Positions 17,241 through 26,304 of a DNA stretch of 64,000 nucleotides are shown in pieces. The stretch is from assembly GCA_043804925.1 (NCBI GenBank), contig JAZDIP010000017.1, positions 12,687 to 76,686 of the forward strand, given 5' to 3'. The notes under the pieces were generated by a model. The model searched no databases, was not told the DNA's origin, and was given only the letters and a program-made list of their open reading frames with translations. A program made the translations under genes and the position numbers. Numbering within the stretch: position 1 is the first letter of the stretch; the number at the start of each line of letters is the position of its first letter. This DNA comes from ChocPot-Mid sp043804925 (GTDB lineage Bacteria; Bacteroidota; Ignavibacteria; Kapaibacteriales; UBA2268).

Positions 17241-18005
17241 ATGAAAGGAAAAGTTGTATTTATCACAGGTGCTTCATCAGGAATCGGAGAAGCTTGTGCC
17301 GAAGCTTTCGCGGAAGCAGGTTCGCGGTTAATACTGCTGGCACGAAGACAGGAAAAATTAGCGGAAGTCTCGGAACGGCTGTTCAAGGAATATGGTACTG
17401 AAATTTACAGCATAGGTTGCGATATAACGCAATTCAATGATTTGAAAAAGTTTTTTGACAATTTACCTGAGCATTGGTCAACCATTGATGTATTGATTAA
17501 CAACGCAGGCAAGGCAAGAGGTTTCAGCAAGATTCAGGATGGTGATACAGAGGACTGGCAGGAAATGGTTGATACAAACATCATGGGACTTTTGTATATA
17601 TCAAAACTTATTCTGCCAAAAATGGTGGAGCAGGGCTTCGGTCATGTAATCAACATTGGCTCGATAGCAGGCAGGGAGGTTTATCCTTTCGGAAATGTTT
17701 ACTGCGGAACGAAAGCGGCAGTAGCGGTTATTTCCAAAGGCATGGTAATAGATTTGAACGGCACGGGTGTACGGGTAACGAACATAGAGCCGGGATTAGT
17801 CGAAACAGAATTTGCAAGTGTCCGATTCCACGGCGACGATACAAAAGCGAAAACGGTTTACGAAGGATATACGCCGCTCACAGGAAAGGACATTGCAGAT
17901 GTTGCCGTCTTTTGTGCAAACCGACCACAACACGTAATGGTTCAGGACATACTCGTAACCCCAACAGACCAGGCATCAGTGAATTTGGTGTATAAGAGGG
18001 GGTGA
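17241..18005 (+). CDS. Short-chain dehydrogenase/reductase
   Basis: A 254-residue classical SDR. The cofactor motif TGASSGIGE is at about 9-17, the NNAG motif follows, and the catalytic Tyr-x-x-x-Lys appears as YCGTKAA after the conserved serine in NIGSIAG. The ARRQEKL segment at the end of the second beta strand favours NADP(H). It resembles the YdfG group (NADP-dependent 3-hydroxy acid dehydrogenases, also acting on malonic semialdehyde); the substrate is not certain. The start at ATG 17241 is set by GGAG 6 bases upstream; TTG 17229 and ATG 17235 are too close to that site. A single gene between repeat-rich gaps. Confidence 0.88.
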   Translation: MKGKVVFITGASSGIGEACAEAFAEAGSRLILLARRQEKLAEVSERLFKEYGTEIYSIGCDITQFNDLKKFFDNLPEHWSTIDVLINNAGKARGFSKIQDGDTEDWQEMVDTNIMGLLYISKLILPKMVEQGFGHVINIGSIAGREVYPFGNVYCGTKAAVAVISKGMVIDLNGTGVRVTNIEPGLVETEFASVRFHGDDTKAKTVYEGYTPLTGKDIADVAVFCANRPQHVMVQDILVTPTDQASVNLVYKRG

Positions 18006-18100
18006 GGGGGAGTGAGAAATTAAATTAGAATTATATTGAAATTATGTAATTTGCGACAATAAGAAAATGAATTTAGAAAATAGAATTCACAGGAATTAAA

Positions 18101-19015
18101 ATGAGACTGTACATAAATACCAATAATCATTTAGATCTAGTTAAGGAATTTCAATTTAAATTAGAAAAAGAGATTCAGGTATTAACAGAGAAAAACTTAA
18201 AAACAGTATTCGGATATGATTTTGTCAAATCTGAATTTTCTATATCAAATTTCAGAATTGATACATTAGCTTTTGATGATACATCTTCAAGTTTTGTTAT
18301 CATTGAATACAAAAAGGATAAAAATTTTAGCGTAATTGATCAGGGTTATGCTTATCTTTCATTAATGCTTAATAATAAATCCGACTTTATTCTTGAATAT
18401 AACGAAAATAAAAAACGTTCATTAAAGAGAAACGATGTGGATTGGTCTCAATCAAAAGTTATATTTATCTCACCTTCTTTCACAACTTACCAGAGAGAAG
18501 CAATAAATTTCAAGGACTTACCAATTGAGTTATGGGAAATTCGCAGATTTAGCAATGAATCTATCATGTATAATCAAATTCCTAAATCAGGAGCGACAGA
18601 AAGTATTAAAACAATTTCAAGACGCGATGATACAATAGAAAATGTTAATAAAGAAATAAAAGTTTATACGGAAAGTGAACATATAGCCCAATCAGATGAT
18701 GATATCACAGAATTATATGAACGATTAAAAAGTATGATTCTAAATCTTGAAGGGGTTGAGCTTCAACCTAAAAAGAAGTACATTGCATTCATTGGAAATT
18801 CAAATATTGTAGATATTCACATTCAAAAAAAATCCTTGAAATTGTGGATAAACCTACCATTAACTGAACTTGATGATCCAAAACAATTAACTCGGGATGT
18901 TTCAAATATAGGACATTGGGGAAATGGGAGTCACGAAATTCAAATTAACGATGATGAAAATCTTGAATATATTATGTCCTTAATTAAACAGTCTTATAAA
19001 AAAAATAAAAAATAG
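18101..19015 (+). CDS. PD-(D/E)XK nuclease-like protein with C-terminal DUF5655
   Basis: A 304-residue soluble protein. The N-terminal half shows a restriction-endonuclease-like core: FRIDTLAFD (D54), then FVIIEYKKDKN (E69-x-K71), which fits the D...ExK metal site, and a Q-containing helix (IDQGYAYLSLML). The C-terminal about 110 residues (LYERLKSMIL ... KYIAFIGNSNIVDIHIQKK ... HEIQINDDENLEYIMSLIKQSY) match the DUF5655 domain often appended to such nucleases and annotated as a predicted transport protein. A defence or DNA-repair role is possible, but no partner gene is adjacent. Confidence 0.75.
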   Translation: MRLYINTNNHLDLVKEFQFKLEKEIQVLTEKNLKTVFGYDFVKSEFSISNFRIDTLAFDDTSSSFVIIEYKKDKNFSVIDQGYAYLSLMLNNKSDFILEYNENKKRSLKRNDVDWSQSKVIFISPSFTTYQREAINFKDLPIELWEIRRFSNESIMYNQIPKSGATESIKTISRRDDTIENVNKEIKVYTESEHIAQSDDDITELYERLKSMILNLEGVELQPKKKYIAFIGNSNIVDIHIQKKSLKLWINLPLTELDDPKQLTRDVSNIGHWGNGSHEIQINDDENLEYIMSLIKQSYKKNKK

Positions 19016-19078
19016 CAAATAATCTCTCATTTGCCATTCTTCTAATTTCTATCTTCTTATTTCTATCTTCTATCTTCT
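19016..19078. repeat. TTTCTATCTTC repeat words 3' of the DUF5655 gene
   Basis: Iterated TTCTAATTTCTATCTTC words running up to the tRNA 3' flank. The same words occur at 3185-3220 and 9350-9378, and as the complement at 1831-1880 and 19350-19372. Confidence 0.6.
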
Positions 19079-19085
19079 AAAACCG

Positions 19086-19175
19086 CGGAGGAGGGGGGAT
19101 TCGAACCCCCGGTAGAACTTATCGCCCTACGTCGGTTTAGCAAACCGGTGCATTCAGCCGCTCTGCCACCCCTCC
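19086..19175 (-). tRNA. tRNA-Ser (anticodon GCU)
   Basis: The minus strand folds as a 90-nt class II tRNA. The acceptor GGAGGGG pairs with CTCCTCC (one G-U), followed by discriminator G and no encoded CCA. The D arm is GGCAGAGCGGCTGAATGC. The anticodon stem and loop CCGGTTTGCTAAACCG reads GCT. There is a long variable arm (ACGTAGGGCGATAAGTTCT) typical of serine tRNAs, and a T arm GGGGGTTCGAATCCCCC. It decodes AGC and AGU serine codons. Confidence 0.96.
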
Positions 19176-19483
19176 GGTTACATTTTGGCTTCCAAAAAGT
19201 TTACAAATATACGATAAATGTTATAAATTAAAAAAACGAAATTGAATTTTTGACATGACTAACGTCCGGATGTTGCTACAATGTATTGAATTTAGAAAAT
19301 AGAAATTAGAATTTTGGATTCCTGCTTCCGCATGAATGACGGTTTTAGAAGATAGAAAATAGAAAATAGAAGAAATTAAAACTCTGTGTAACTGGCTTCC
19401 ATTCTACATTCTACATTCTACATTTTACATTATCCCATCTCTCCGGTTCACGGTTCACGGTTCACAGTTCACCTTTTCACCCT
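19176..19483. repeat. Gap between tRNA and clpC: repeat string
   Basis: From 19290 onward: TAGAAAATAGAAATTAGAA words, an inverted GTCATTC element (GGATTCCTGCTTCCGC... at 19317), more TAGAAAA words, ACTCTGTGTAACTGG, ATTCTACATTCTACATT words, then a GGTTCACGGTTCAC string up to the clpC 3' end. 19176-19290 is plain AT-rich sequence. Confidence 0.6.
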
Positions 19484-22105
19484 TCAATTCAAATCCTGCT
19501 TGAACGGACTCTTTCCTTCTATTCCTTCGCCTTCGGTAACTTCAGATGTTTCAGCAAGCAAATCAGTGCCGTTGGCAATGTCTATTAACTTATCACCAAT
19601 TTCTTCCTTTACCAATACTTCGCTTTCTTCCTTTTTCTTGATTTCTTCTACGATGAATTCGAACGTCAATTTTTGTTTTTCTTTATCTAAGTTTGCGATT
19701 ACCTTAATACCTGTTTTTAAGTTACCTTTTAAAATTTCATCCGCAAGGTCATCTTCGAGGTATTTTTGAATGGCTCTGCGAAGTGGTCTGGCTCCGTATT
19801 TTTCGTCAAATCCTTTTTCAACAAGAAAATCCTTTGCTTCAGAGGAAAGCTCCATAGTCATATCATTAATTTTCAATCTTTTCGATAATTCCGAGCTGTG
19901 AATATCTATAATTTGATATATGTTTTCTCTTGTTAATTTACCGAATATAATGAAGTCATCAATTCTGTTAATAAATTCAGGATTGAATAATCTTTTTATT
20001 GAGTCCTCGATTGTATCTTTAACCTGCTGGTATTCATTCTTTGCTGTTTGCTCTGAAAATCCGATTTTACCTCCGAATTTTAAATCACGGGTGCCAACGT
20101 TAGATGTCATTATGATAATTGTATTCTTAAAGTCAACTTTCCTGCCAATTCCGTCAGTCAAAACACCGTCATCGAAAACTTGCAAAAGTATATTGAAAAC
20201 ATCGGGATGTGCTTTTTCAATTTCATCTAACAAGATAATGCTGTACGGTTTTCTTCTGACTTTTTCAGTTAGCTGACCGCCCTCTTCGTAACCGACGTAT
20301 CCCGGAGGCGCTCCAACAAAACGCGATACGGAGAATTTTTCCATATACTCGCTCATGTCAATTCGAATCAAAGAATCTTCCGTGTTGAACATAACGCGTG
20401 CAAGTGCTTTCGCAAGTTCGGTTTTGCCGACACCTGTGGGACCTAAAAACATGAAGGAACCAATCGGACGGCTCGGGTCTTTCAAACCTGCTCTTGCTCT
20501 GCGTATTGCCTTAACGAGATGTTCGATTGCTTCATTTTGCCCTACAACATGCTTTTCCAATTCTTCAGGCATATTAATCAGTTTAGCAGTTTCGCTTTCG
20601 GCGATTTTATTTACCGGTATCCCTGTCATCATCGCAACAACATCGGATATGTCATCTTCCGAAACATGTACGTAGGTTTTAGCAGATTTTATTTCCCAGT
20701 CTTTTTTGAAATTGCTCAAATCCGAAAGCAGCTTCTTTTCAAGGTCACGTAACCTTGCGGCTTCTTCAAAATTTTGCTTTTTTACGACTTTGTTTTTTTC
20801 TTCCTTCAATGCTTCTATCTGTTCTTCAAGTTCGATAATCTCTTTAGGAACTTCAATATTAGCCAAGCGTTTTCTGGCTCCGGCTTCATCCATAACGTCA
20901 ATGGCTTTGTCAGGGAAATTTCTGTCTGTTATGTATCTTTCGGATAGACGGACACATGTGTTGATTGCATCGTCGGAATATCTTACGTTATGATGTGTTT
21001 CGTAACGTTCTTTTAAACAATCGAGTATAATTTTAGTTTCATCGGATGATGGCGGTTCGACTATTATTTTTTGGAATCTCCGGTCCAAAGCACCGTCTTT
21101 TTCGACATACTGCCTGTATTCATCGAGCGTAGTTGCACCTATACATTGCAATTCACCGCGCGAGAGTGCAGGTTTGAATATGTTGGATGCATCGAGTGAA
21201 CCCGAAGCTCCACCCGCACCTACGATTGTATGAAGCTCGTCAATGAATAATATTACGTCGGTTGCTTTTTCTAACTCATTCATTACTGCTTTCATTCTTT
21301 CTTCGAACTGCCCGCGGTATTTTGTACCTGCTACAAGTGACGCCAAATCGAGAGTAACAATCCTTTTATCAAATAGAACTCGGGGAACTACACGGTTCAC
21401 GATTCTTAAAGCAAGTCCTTCGACAATAGCTGTTTTGCCTACTCCGGGTTCACCAATTAGAACCGGATTGTTTTTCTTCCTTCGTGAAAGCACCTGAATA
21501 ACTCTTTCGATTTCATTCATCCTGCCAACGACAGGGTCAAGTTTGTTGTCAATTGCCAGCCGGGTTAAATCCCTGCCGAAATTATCGAGAACGGGTGTCT
21601 TGGGTTGTTCTTTCTGTCCTGCTTTGGAGCTATATGGCGGATATGGTTTTCTGGAAGATGAACTCGGCTTGCCGCTTATAATATTGTCAAGTTCCCTACG
21701 AACATTTTCGTATCTTACTGAAAATTGGGAAAGAATTTGAGCTGCAATGTTTTCTTCATCACGAAGTAATGACAGTAACAAGTGCTCGGTACCGATAAGT
21801 GCGGACTTATATAGTTTTGCTTCTAAATATGTAATTTTTAAGACTTTTTCTGCCTGTTTTGTTAGCGGGATATTTCCCATAGTCATAGGATTTGCCGATG
21901 TTGTAACAGTATCCTCGATGCTTTTCTTTAACTTGTATAAATCAACTCCCAAATTTCTGAGAGCCCTTATAGCAATACCTTCCCCTTCACGAATAATACC
22001 CAGCAAAATATGTTCCGTGCCAATATAATCATGCCCTAACCTAAGTGCTTCTTCCCTGCTTAGACGGATAACTTCGTTAACTCTATTTGAAAAATCGCCT
22101 TCCAT
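19484..22105 (-). CDS. clpC: ATP-dependent Clp protease ATP-binding subunit ClpC
   Basis: An 873-residue Hsp100 unfoldase that feeds substrates to ClpP. Two Clp-N repeats occupy about 1-150. AAA+ domain 1 has Walker A GEPGVGKT at 218-225. A middle domain contains a UVR-like segment (KKQNFEEAARLRDLEKKLL) characteristic of ClpC rather than ClpB. AAA+ domain 2 has Walker A GPTGVGKT near 554 and Walker B IILLDEIEKAH. The C-terminal D2-small domain is complete (DEKYGARPLRRAIQKYLED), followed by a 60-residue acidic tail. No mcsA, mcsB or ctsR genes flank it. Transcribed alone towards the tRNA. Confidence 0.95.
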   Translation of the reverse strand: MEGDFSNRVNEVIRLSREEALRLGHDYIGTEHILLGIIREGEGIAIRALRNLGVDLYKLKKSIEDTVTTSANPMTMGNIPLTKQAEKVLKITYLEAKLYKSALIGTEHLLLSLLRDEENIAAQILSQFSVRYENVRRELDNIISGKPSSSSRKPYPPYSSKAGQKEQPKTPVLDNFGRDLTRLAIDNKLDPVVGRMNEIERVIQVLSRRKKNNPVLIGEPGVGKTAIVEGLALRIVNRVVPRVLFDKRIVTLDLASLVAGTKYRGQFEERMKAVMNELEKATDVILFIDELHTIVGAGGASGSLDASNIFKPALSRGELQCIGATTLDEYRQYVEKDGALDRRFQKIIVEPPSSDETKIILDCLKERYETHHNVRYSDDAINTCVRLSERYITDRNFPDKAIDVMDEAGARKRLANIEVPKEIIELEEQIEALKEEKNKVVKKQNFEEAARLRDLEKKLLSDLSNFKKDWEIKSAKTYVHVSEDDISDVVAMMTGIPVNKIAESETAKLINMPEELEKHVVGQNEAIEHLVKAIRRARAGLKDPSRPIGSFMFLGPTGVGKTELAKALARVMFNTEDSLIRIDMSEYMEKFSVSRFVGAPPGYVGYEEGGQLTEKVRRKPYSIILLDEIEKAHPDVFNILLQVFDDGVLTDGIGRKVDFKNTIIIMTSNVGTRDLKFGGKIGFSEQTAKNEYQQVKDTIEDSIKRLFNPEFINRIDDFIIFGKLTRENIYQIIDIHSSELSKRLKINDMTMELSSEAKDFLVEKGFDEKYGARPLRRAIQKYLEDDLADEILKGNLKTGIKVIANLDKEKQKLTFEFIVEEIKKKEESEVLVKEEIGDKLIDIANGTDLLAETSEVTEGEGIEGKSPFKQDLN

Positions 22106-22293
22106 ATTATTTTCTATTTAATGTAACATATTCTAATGAAAATTTTTTAATTCATTTTTATTGACGTATTCTTCACGTTTTAATTATTTAGTGAGTTAAA
22201 TATCGTGCCAAATTTCTTTGTTTTAATGAGTTTAATAAGTTATAATATGATTAATGGGAATGAGAAATTTTGTTTTAACTTTACGAACTGAAT

Positions 22294-23193
22294 TTAATTA
22301 CTCCTATCCACAACGATACCAAACCTGATGCTTTGGTTGTATTGAGTTCCGAAATATTGCTTTTCGTCATAAACTATATCGAGTTTTATAAGTATCGCCA
22401 AATAGCTCCAAATGGAGATTTTGAATTCATTTTGGAATGTTACCACCCATTTTTTCATATCGTCAAAAGTTGTAAATGCATCGAGAATACCTCTGTAATC
22501 GCAATTTGAAGTTAGTTTTATTTTTGCCTCGGTTTTCCATTGTAAGCCGGAAACTGCTTTGTATCTTTCTTTTATATCCGCTGTTTTAAATTCATCAGTT
22601 TGCAATGTATGGTCATAAGCACGGATTTGCTTTAAGGAAATACCGAATTTGGAAGTTATTTGCTGCGTTGTGTCTGTTTGTGAGTACTCAAATCCCCATG
22701 TTTGTTGGGATGTAACCGGGTCCCAGAGCTTCCCTGTCATTTTTTCTTCATTGTTTACTATAATAAAAGATGGAACTATTTGAGAAAAAAAAGATGACGA
22801 AAAGAAAGGGTCGAGCTTCCAGCCAAGGGGATAAACCAGAACAGCTTCGTTACCAAAAATATTATCGGTAGGCAGCCAAAAGTCGTTTTTATTTTTCTTA
22901 TCGCTTTTGTAAAGCATGCCCGATGCAAAATAAAACCGGAAGCGGAAAATCATGCTGTCATTCTTTAAGTTTTCAGAAAAATCCAAGCTGAGATTTTTGC
23001 GGAAGTCCCAAGCCGAAGAACCCTCAAAAGCTACTACCTCACCTTGCTTCCAATCGTTTACTGCCGTTTGCGAAACAGCCATAGAGACACGGAAGTCGTA
23101 AGGATGGAATGTGATGGATTGGGCATTAAGTCCATTCCAAATAATAACAATAAAAAATAACAAAATCGCAATATTAAAAATAAAATTTTTCAT
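22294..23193 (-). CDS. DUF3078-family outer-membrane/periplasmic protein
   Basis: A 299-residue exported protein with a signal peptide ending near residue 25 (GLNAQS). The sequence contains alternating beta-strand segments and the Q-T-A-V-N-D-W-K-Q-G-E motif near the N-terminus, typical of the DUF3078 family of Bacteroidota. That family is predicted to form an outer-membrane beta barrel and its function is unknown. The C-terminus ends with alternating hydrophobic residues (SIRFGIVVD), consistent with a barrel strand. Separated from clpC by 188 AT-rich bases without clear signals. Confidence 0.75.
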   Translation of the reverse strand: MKNFIFNIAILLFFIVIIWNGLNAQSITFHPYDFRVSMAVSQTAVNDWKQGEVVAFEGSSAWDFRKNLSLDFSENLKNDSMIFRFRFYFASGMLYKSDKKNKNDFWLPTDNIFGNEAVLVYPLGWKLDPFFSSSFFSQIVPSFIIVNNEEKMTGKLWDPVTSQQTWGFEYSQTDTTQQITSKFGISLKQIRAYDHTLQTDEFKTADIKERYKAVSGLQWKTEAKIKLTSNCDYRGILDAFTTFDDMKKWVVTFQNEFKISIWSYLAILIKLDIVYDEKQYFGTQYNQSIRFGIVVDRSN

Positions 23194-23397
23194 TTTAAGG
23201 TAACTTAAACATAGAATTTTTTAAAGATACGAGTTAGAATATTAAGTTCTTCTTTATTTATTTTATTATGATTTGATTTTAAAAAATATTTAAAATTTAT
23301 AATTATATTAGGCATAATTTACCCGCTGTTTTTTTGGAGTCAATTTTTCATTTTTTTTTATAACATTGTAAAATGAAATAAATAAAAGTCGTTTAAA

Positions 23398-23832
23398 TTA
23401 ATTTAAGAAAGTTTTTTTTACAGTTCCATCTTTATAGAAAATATCATTATATTTCAATATATTATTATTTTTGGTGTCGATTACAAAAGGAGTAGGTAAA
23501 TTTTGATATTGCGTATCATATATTTCTTTTTCTACCCAATATATTAAACTAGAATCAACGTTTTGTTTTATTAAAACCGTATTCATTGTGATTTTTATTA
23601 GATTATTGAATTCTTCCGTTGGATACACAATAATATAACTTTTTTTATTTACTTTTAAATATTTTATTAAATTCTTCATACAATCTGAACAAAAGCCACT
23701 TCCGAGAATAACTATATAATTCTCTTTAACTTCATTCATTTCAAATTCTTCACCTTTGATATCGTTTAATACGACATCGTTTCTACATGATAGAATAAAA
23801 AATATCATGATAAATAATGGTAAATATTTCAT
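23398..23832 (-). CDS. Thioredoxin-like lipoprotein with CxxC motif
   Basis: A 144-residue lipoprotein (lipobox FILSC, Cys16). Residues 39-55 (YIVILGSGFCSDCMKNL) give a beta strand followed by a CxxC motif (Cys48, Cys51) at the start of a helix, the arrangement of thioredoxin folds. A later LPTPFVIDTKNN places a cis-proline-like T-P before a strand, as in thioredoxins. It begins 1 base after the stop of the propeller lipoprotein at 23834, so it is translated from the same mRNA. Probably a periplasmic redox partner for the cassette at 23398-25542; the substrate is unknown. Confidence 0.65.
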   Translation of the reverse strand: MKYLPLFIMIFFILSCRNDVVLNDIKGEEFEMNEVKENYIVILGSGFCSDCMKNLIKYLKVNKKSYIIVYPTEEFNNLIKITMNTVLIKQNVDSSLIYWVEKEIYDTQYQNLPTPFVIDTKNNNILKYNDIFYKDGTVKKTFLN

Positions 23833-23833
23833 T

Positions 23834-25045
23834 TTATAGTCCTTCGAAGCTCAATTCTACCATATTCATTTTAATTCTGGTTCCTGTTAACAGAGAAAGA
23901 CTATGTCTAATCCAATCCGGCATATTTAAAAAATTAAAGATTGAATTATAATCATAAAAAGTAAAAAAATATGCTTTACCATCTTTAAAAATAGGTATAT
24001 GATCGGATAAAATAATTGGAGTATAATCATCATTAAAAATATCTGTTAACCCTGTTTTAAATTTTACAATTTTACAATTACTTATCCTGAAAATATCCCA
24101 ATGAGATATGTGTTCTTCCATATCGCTTTTTTTACCCGAGTAATAAGCTGCATAAAAAGTTGTATCATTTATAAAACCAATTTGATAAATTTTACTTAAA
24201 CCGTTTTTTAATAATTCTCTAAGGTAATCCATTCTATTACGAGCTGCTATTTTTTTGGAACTATCAGAAATAAATTGTATTTCATCAATATATTTTGTTG
24301 ACCATTTATCAGGTATATATTCAATGGAATCCAAACAATTTAAATCCTTGTCCAATAATTTAATATTAAAATTATTTAAATCGGAATAAATAACCATTCC
24401 TTTTGAGCAAAGAAAATCAATATTCCTGTAAGGACCAAAATGTGTCAATTCAATACCTTTGATATTTAATATTTTCATTTTAACTAATTTTAAATTATCA
24501 ATATTTCTAATATCAATTAGTGATTGATTTTCAGCATCTTTAGGATGATAGTTGTAGGATTGGGCAAAATACAATAAAGAATCTATCAAATATACGTTTT
24601 CATAAGTATTAACATCTAATTTCTTTTTTTTAATCAAGTCAAATGTAAATAAATCAAAATAATATAAATAATCACTATTATCGCCAGACACTAAAAGCAA
24701 TAGATATTTATCTGATATTGTCATTGCTTTTATATTTATGTAACTTATAAAGTTGTCTTCTTCTAATATTAATTTTTTATAAATTAAATCTAAATTATTT
24801 TTGCCAATGATGTTAATTCTAATGATATTACTGTCAACTCCTTCAATTGTATAAATTTTGTTAAGATACATGGCAAATAGTACTTTATAATTATCATCAA
24901 AACTTATTGATGACAAATGATCCCATTGTTTAATAAAGTGATTTGTTAAGGTCTTGTAATTTTGATTTGTATTAAAACAACTATTCATAAGAATAATTGT
25001 TATATTAATTACAATTATTATCAAAAGAAATTTTATCTTATTCAT
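23834..25045 (-). CDS. Lipoprotein, probable six-bladed beta-propeller (BF3164-like)
   Basis: A 403-residue lipoprotein (signal residues 1-22, lipobox LMNSC, Cys23). The body consists of repeated beta-strand blocks with alternating Leu/Tyr and Asp turns (YLLLLVSGDNSDYLYYFDLFTFDLIKKKK; LLYFAQSYNYHP; FLCSKGMVIYSDLNNF; TTFYAAYYSGKK). This resembles the six-bladed propeller lipoproteins that in Bacteroidales follow genes for small secreted peptides. The assignment is by pattern only. It follows the small secreted protein gene at 25159-25542 by 113 bases and is coupled to the thioredoxin-like gene downstream. Confidence 0.6.
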   Translation of the reverse strand: MNKIKFLLIIIVINITIILMNSCFNTNQNYKTLTNHFIKQWDHLSSISFDDNYKVLFAMYLNKIYTIEGVDSNIIRINIIGKNNLDLIYKKLILEEDNFISYINIKAMTISDKYLLLLVSGDNSDYLYYFDLFTFDLIKKKKLDVNTYENVYLIDSLLYFAQSYNYHPKDAENQSLIDIRNIDNLKLVKMKILNIKGIELTHFGPYRNIDFLCSKGMVIYSDLNNFNIKLLDKDLNCLDSIEYIPDKWSTKYIDEIQFISDSSKKIAARNRMDYLRELLKNGLSKIYQIGFINDTTFYAAYYSGKKSDMEEHISHWDIFRISNCKIVKFKTGLTDIFNDDYTPIILSDHIPIFKDGKAYFFTFYDYNSIFNFLNMPDWIRHSLSLLTGTRIKMNMVELSFEGL

Positions 25046-25158
25046 TTTTTTTTCTTATTATTATTTTGTACATATAGGCTGTTATATGGAAATATAACAG
25101 CCCAATTATTACGTCCGAGATTAAATCCAATCATTTTGTTAAGGATTAAAACCTTGGT

Positions 25159-25542
25159 TTATTCTGGTTCAACTGGTTCTTCCTCGTCAGTATCCCAGAC
25201 TTTTATTTCCGACGTAGTAGCCGCTGTGCTTGTAGCTGTCCATTCTATATTTGTATCTCCTTGTACTTCATCACCAGTAAGATTGCCATTAGCTATTTCG
25301 TTTAAAGCATATTCAACAGCTAAAACCTGATGAGGTGGTGTTGGATTTGTGCCAACAACACTTTTTGGGCAGCTTGAGTTTCCTGCGTCCCAGCAACTTA
25401 TATAAATCCATAGGATTTCCCGTGTATACAAATAACCATTTGGTCCTCCATTTGCAGTTTTTCTATACAATGCTGCATCAGCCTGCTCAACACTGATTAT
25501 AAATGCAACTATCATACTTAATAAAATTATCATTTTCTTCAT
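25159..25542 (-). CDS. Small secreted protein, possible peptide precursor
   Basis: A 127-residue protein with a signal peptide ending at about residue 23 (VEQADA). The mature part has two cysteines (ISCWDAGNSSCPK), an amphipathic helix (VLAVEYALNEIANG) and an acidic proline-containing tail (DTDEEEPVEPE). It is the first gene of a three-gene set. The arrangement recalls the NVEALA-type small secreted proteins paired with propeller lipoproteins in Bacteroidales, though the name-giving motif is not obvious here. Whether it is processed or exported further is not known. Confidence 0.6.
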   Translation of the reverse strand: MKKMIILLSMIVAFIISVEQADAALYRKTANGGPNGYLYTREILWIYISCWDAGNSSCPKSVVGTNPTPPHQVLAVEYALNEIANGNLTGDEVQGDTNIEWTATSTAATTSEIKVWDTDEEEPVEPE

Positions 25543-25764
25543 GATTTTTCTCCTTATAATTTTTTGAAATACGTTTTTTTAGTCCAGTCAGCCCTTATTG
25601 AATTTTCAATTATTTATAATTCAACTCGGACAAAGAATTAATACTTGCATAATTCAAACTAAAACCATATATTTCAGTTATGAATTAGCACAAACTCTGT
25701 ATTCTTTTCAGCGTTTTGTTAAAGATTAACTGATTTGAATACGACAACACGCTAATGCTGTTTT

Positions 25765-25802
25765 AAGGGCAGGTGAATTGCTTCATTTGCCCTTTTTTTT
25801 GC
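25765..25802 (+). terminator. Orphan intrinsic terminator; possible end of a small RNA
   Basis: AAGGGCAGGTGAA (25765-25777) pairs without interruption (two G-T pairs) with TTCATTTGCCCTT (25782-25794). The loop is TTGC and eight T residues end at 25800. It works only on the plus strand, yet no plus-strand gene lies upstream (all genes from 19484 to 25542 are on the minus strand). A short transcript starting somewhere in about 25560-25740 would end here. The promoter is not certain. Confidence 0.6.
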
Positions 25803-25916
25803 TGGTCTTTTTGATATGTCTGTGTCTCCTGTTTGATTTAAAAATTGTTAAATTTCACATCTATATAGATACAATTAATTTTCAATATAGAAATAATCAA
25901 AACATGACAGCTATCC

Positions 25917-26020
25917 GGTTATCGGTTATCGGTTATCGGTTATCGGTTATCGGTTATCGGTTATCGGTTATCGGTTATCGGTTATCGGTTATCGGTTATC
26001 GGTTATCGGTTATCGGTTAT
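25917..26020. repeat. Tandem heptamer GGTTATC, about 15 copies
   Basis: 104 bases of near-perfect 7-base units (GGTTATC). It reads open in one frame as a VIGYRLS heptad, but that is a property of the repeat, not evidence of a gene. A degenerate relative (TCGGTTATCCGTTTTCGG) lies at 62951. The rest of the 25803-26304 gap contains AT-rich DNA and a GGGGTA...TACCCC inverted repeat at about 26158-26179. Confidence 0.9.
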
Positions 26021-26304
26021 AATCGTAAATAACAAAAATCGTCAATAACTAAAAATCAAATAGTTTCAATAGCAAACATATACATAATAATTGTATAAAC
26101 CTAATTATATTTATTTTATTTGAAAGTAAGAGAAGAAAAGTCCGTAACCTGTCTCTAAGGGGTAGTACAAATTGTACCCCACCATGTTTGGTTGTTATCT
26201 TCGGTTCACCCATTTAATGTATTTCCAAATTAATATCAAAAATCAAAATCACCCTGCTTCGTTACTTATCTAATTATTATGAATATAACATACAATTTAT
26301 ATAT

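Noticed and set aside
25917..26020. CRISPR array
   Set aside because: The units are 7 bases with no spacers, and no cas gene is in the window.
25778..26032. Plus-strand reading frame of 84 codons with a VIGYRLS repeat
   Set aside because: It is a reading of the GGTTATC heptamer (21 bases equal three units), begins inside a terminator and has no ribosome site or codon bias.
26158..26179. GGGGTA...TACCCC inverted repeat as a terminator or riboswitch
   Set aside because: Only six base pairs, no T run and no recognised consensus; kept only as a remark.
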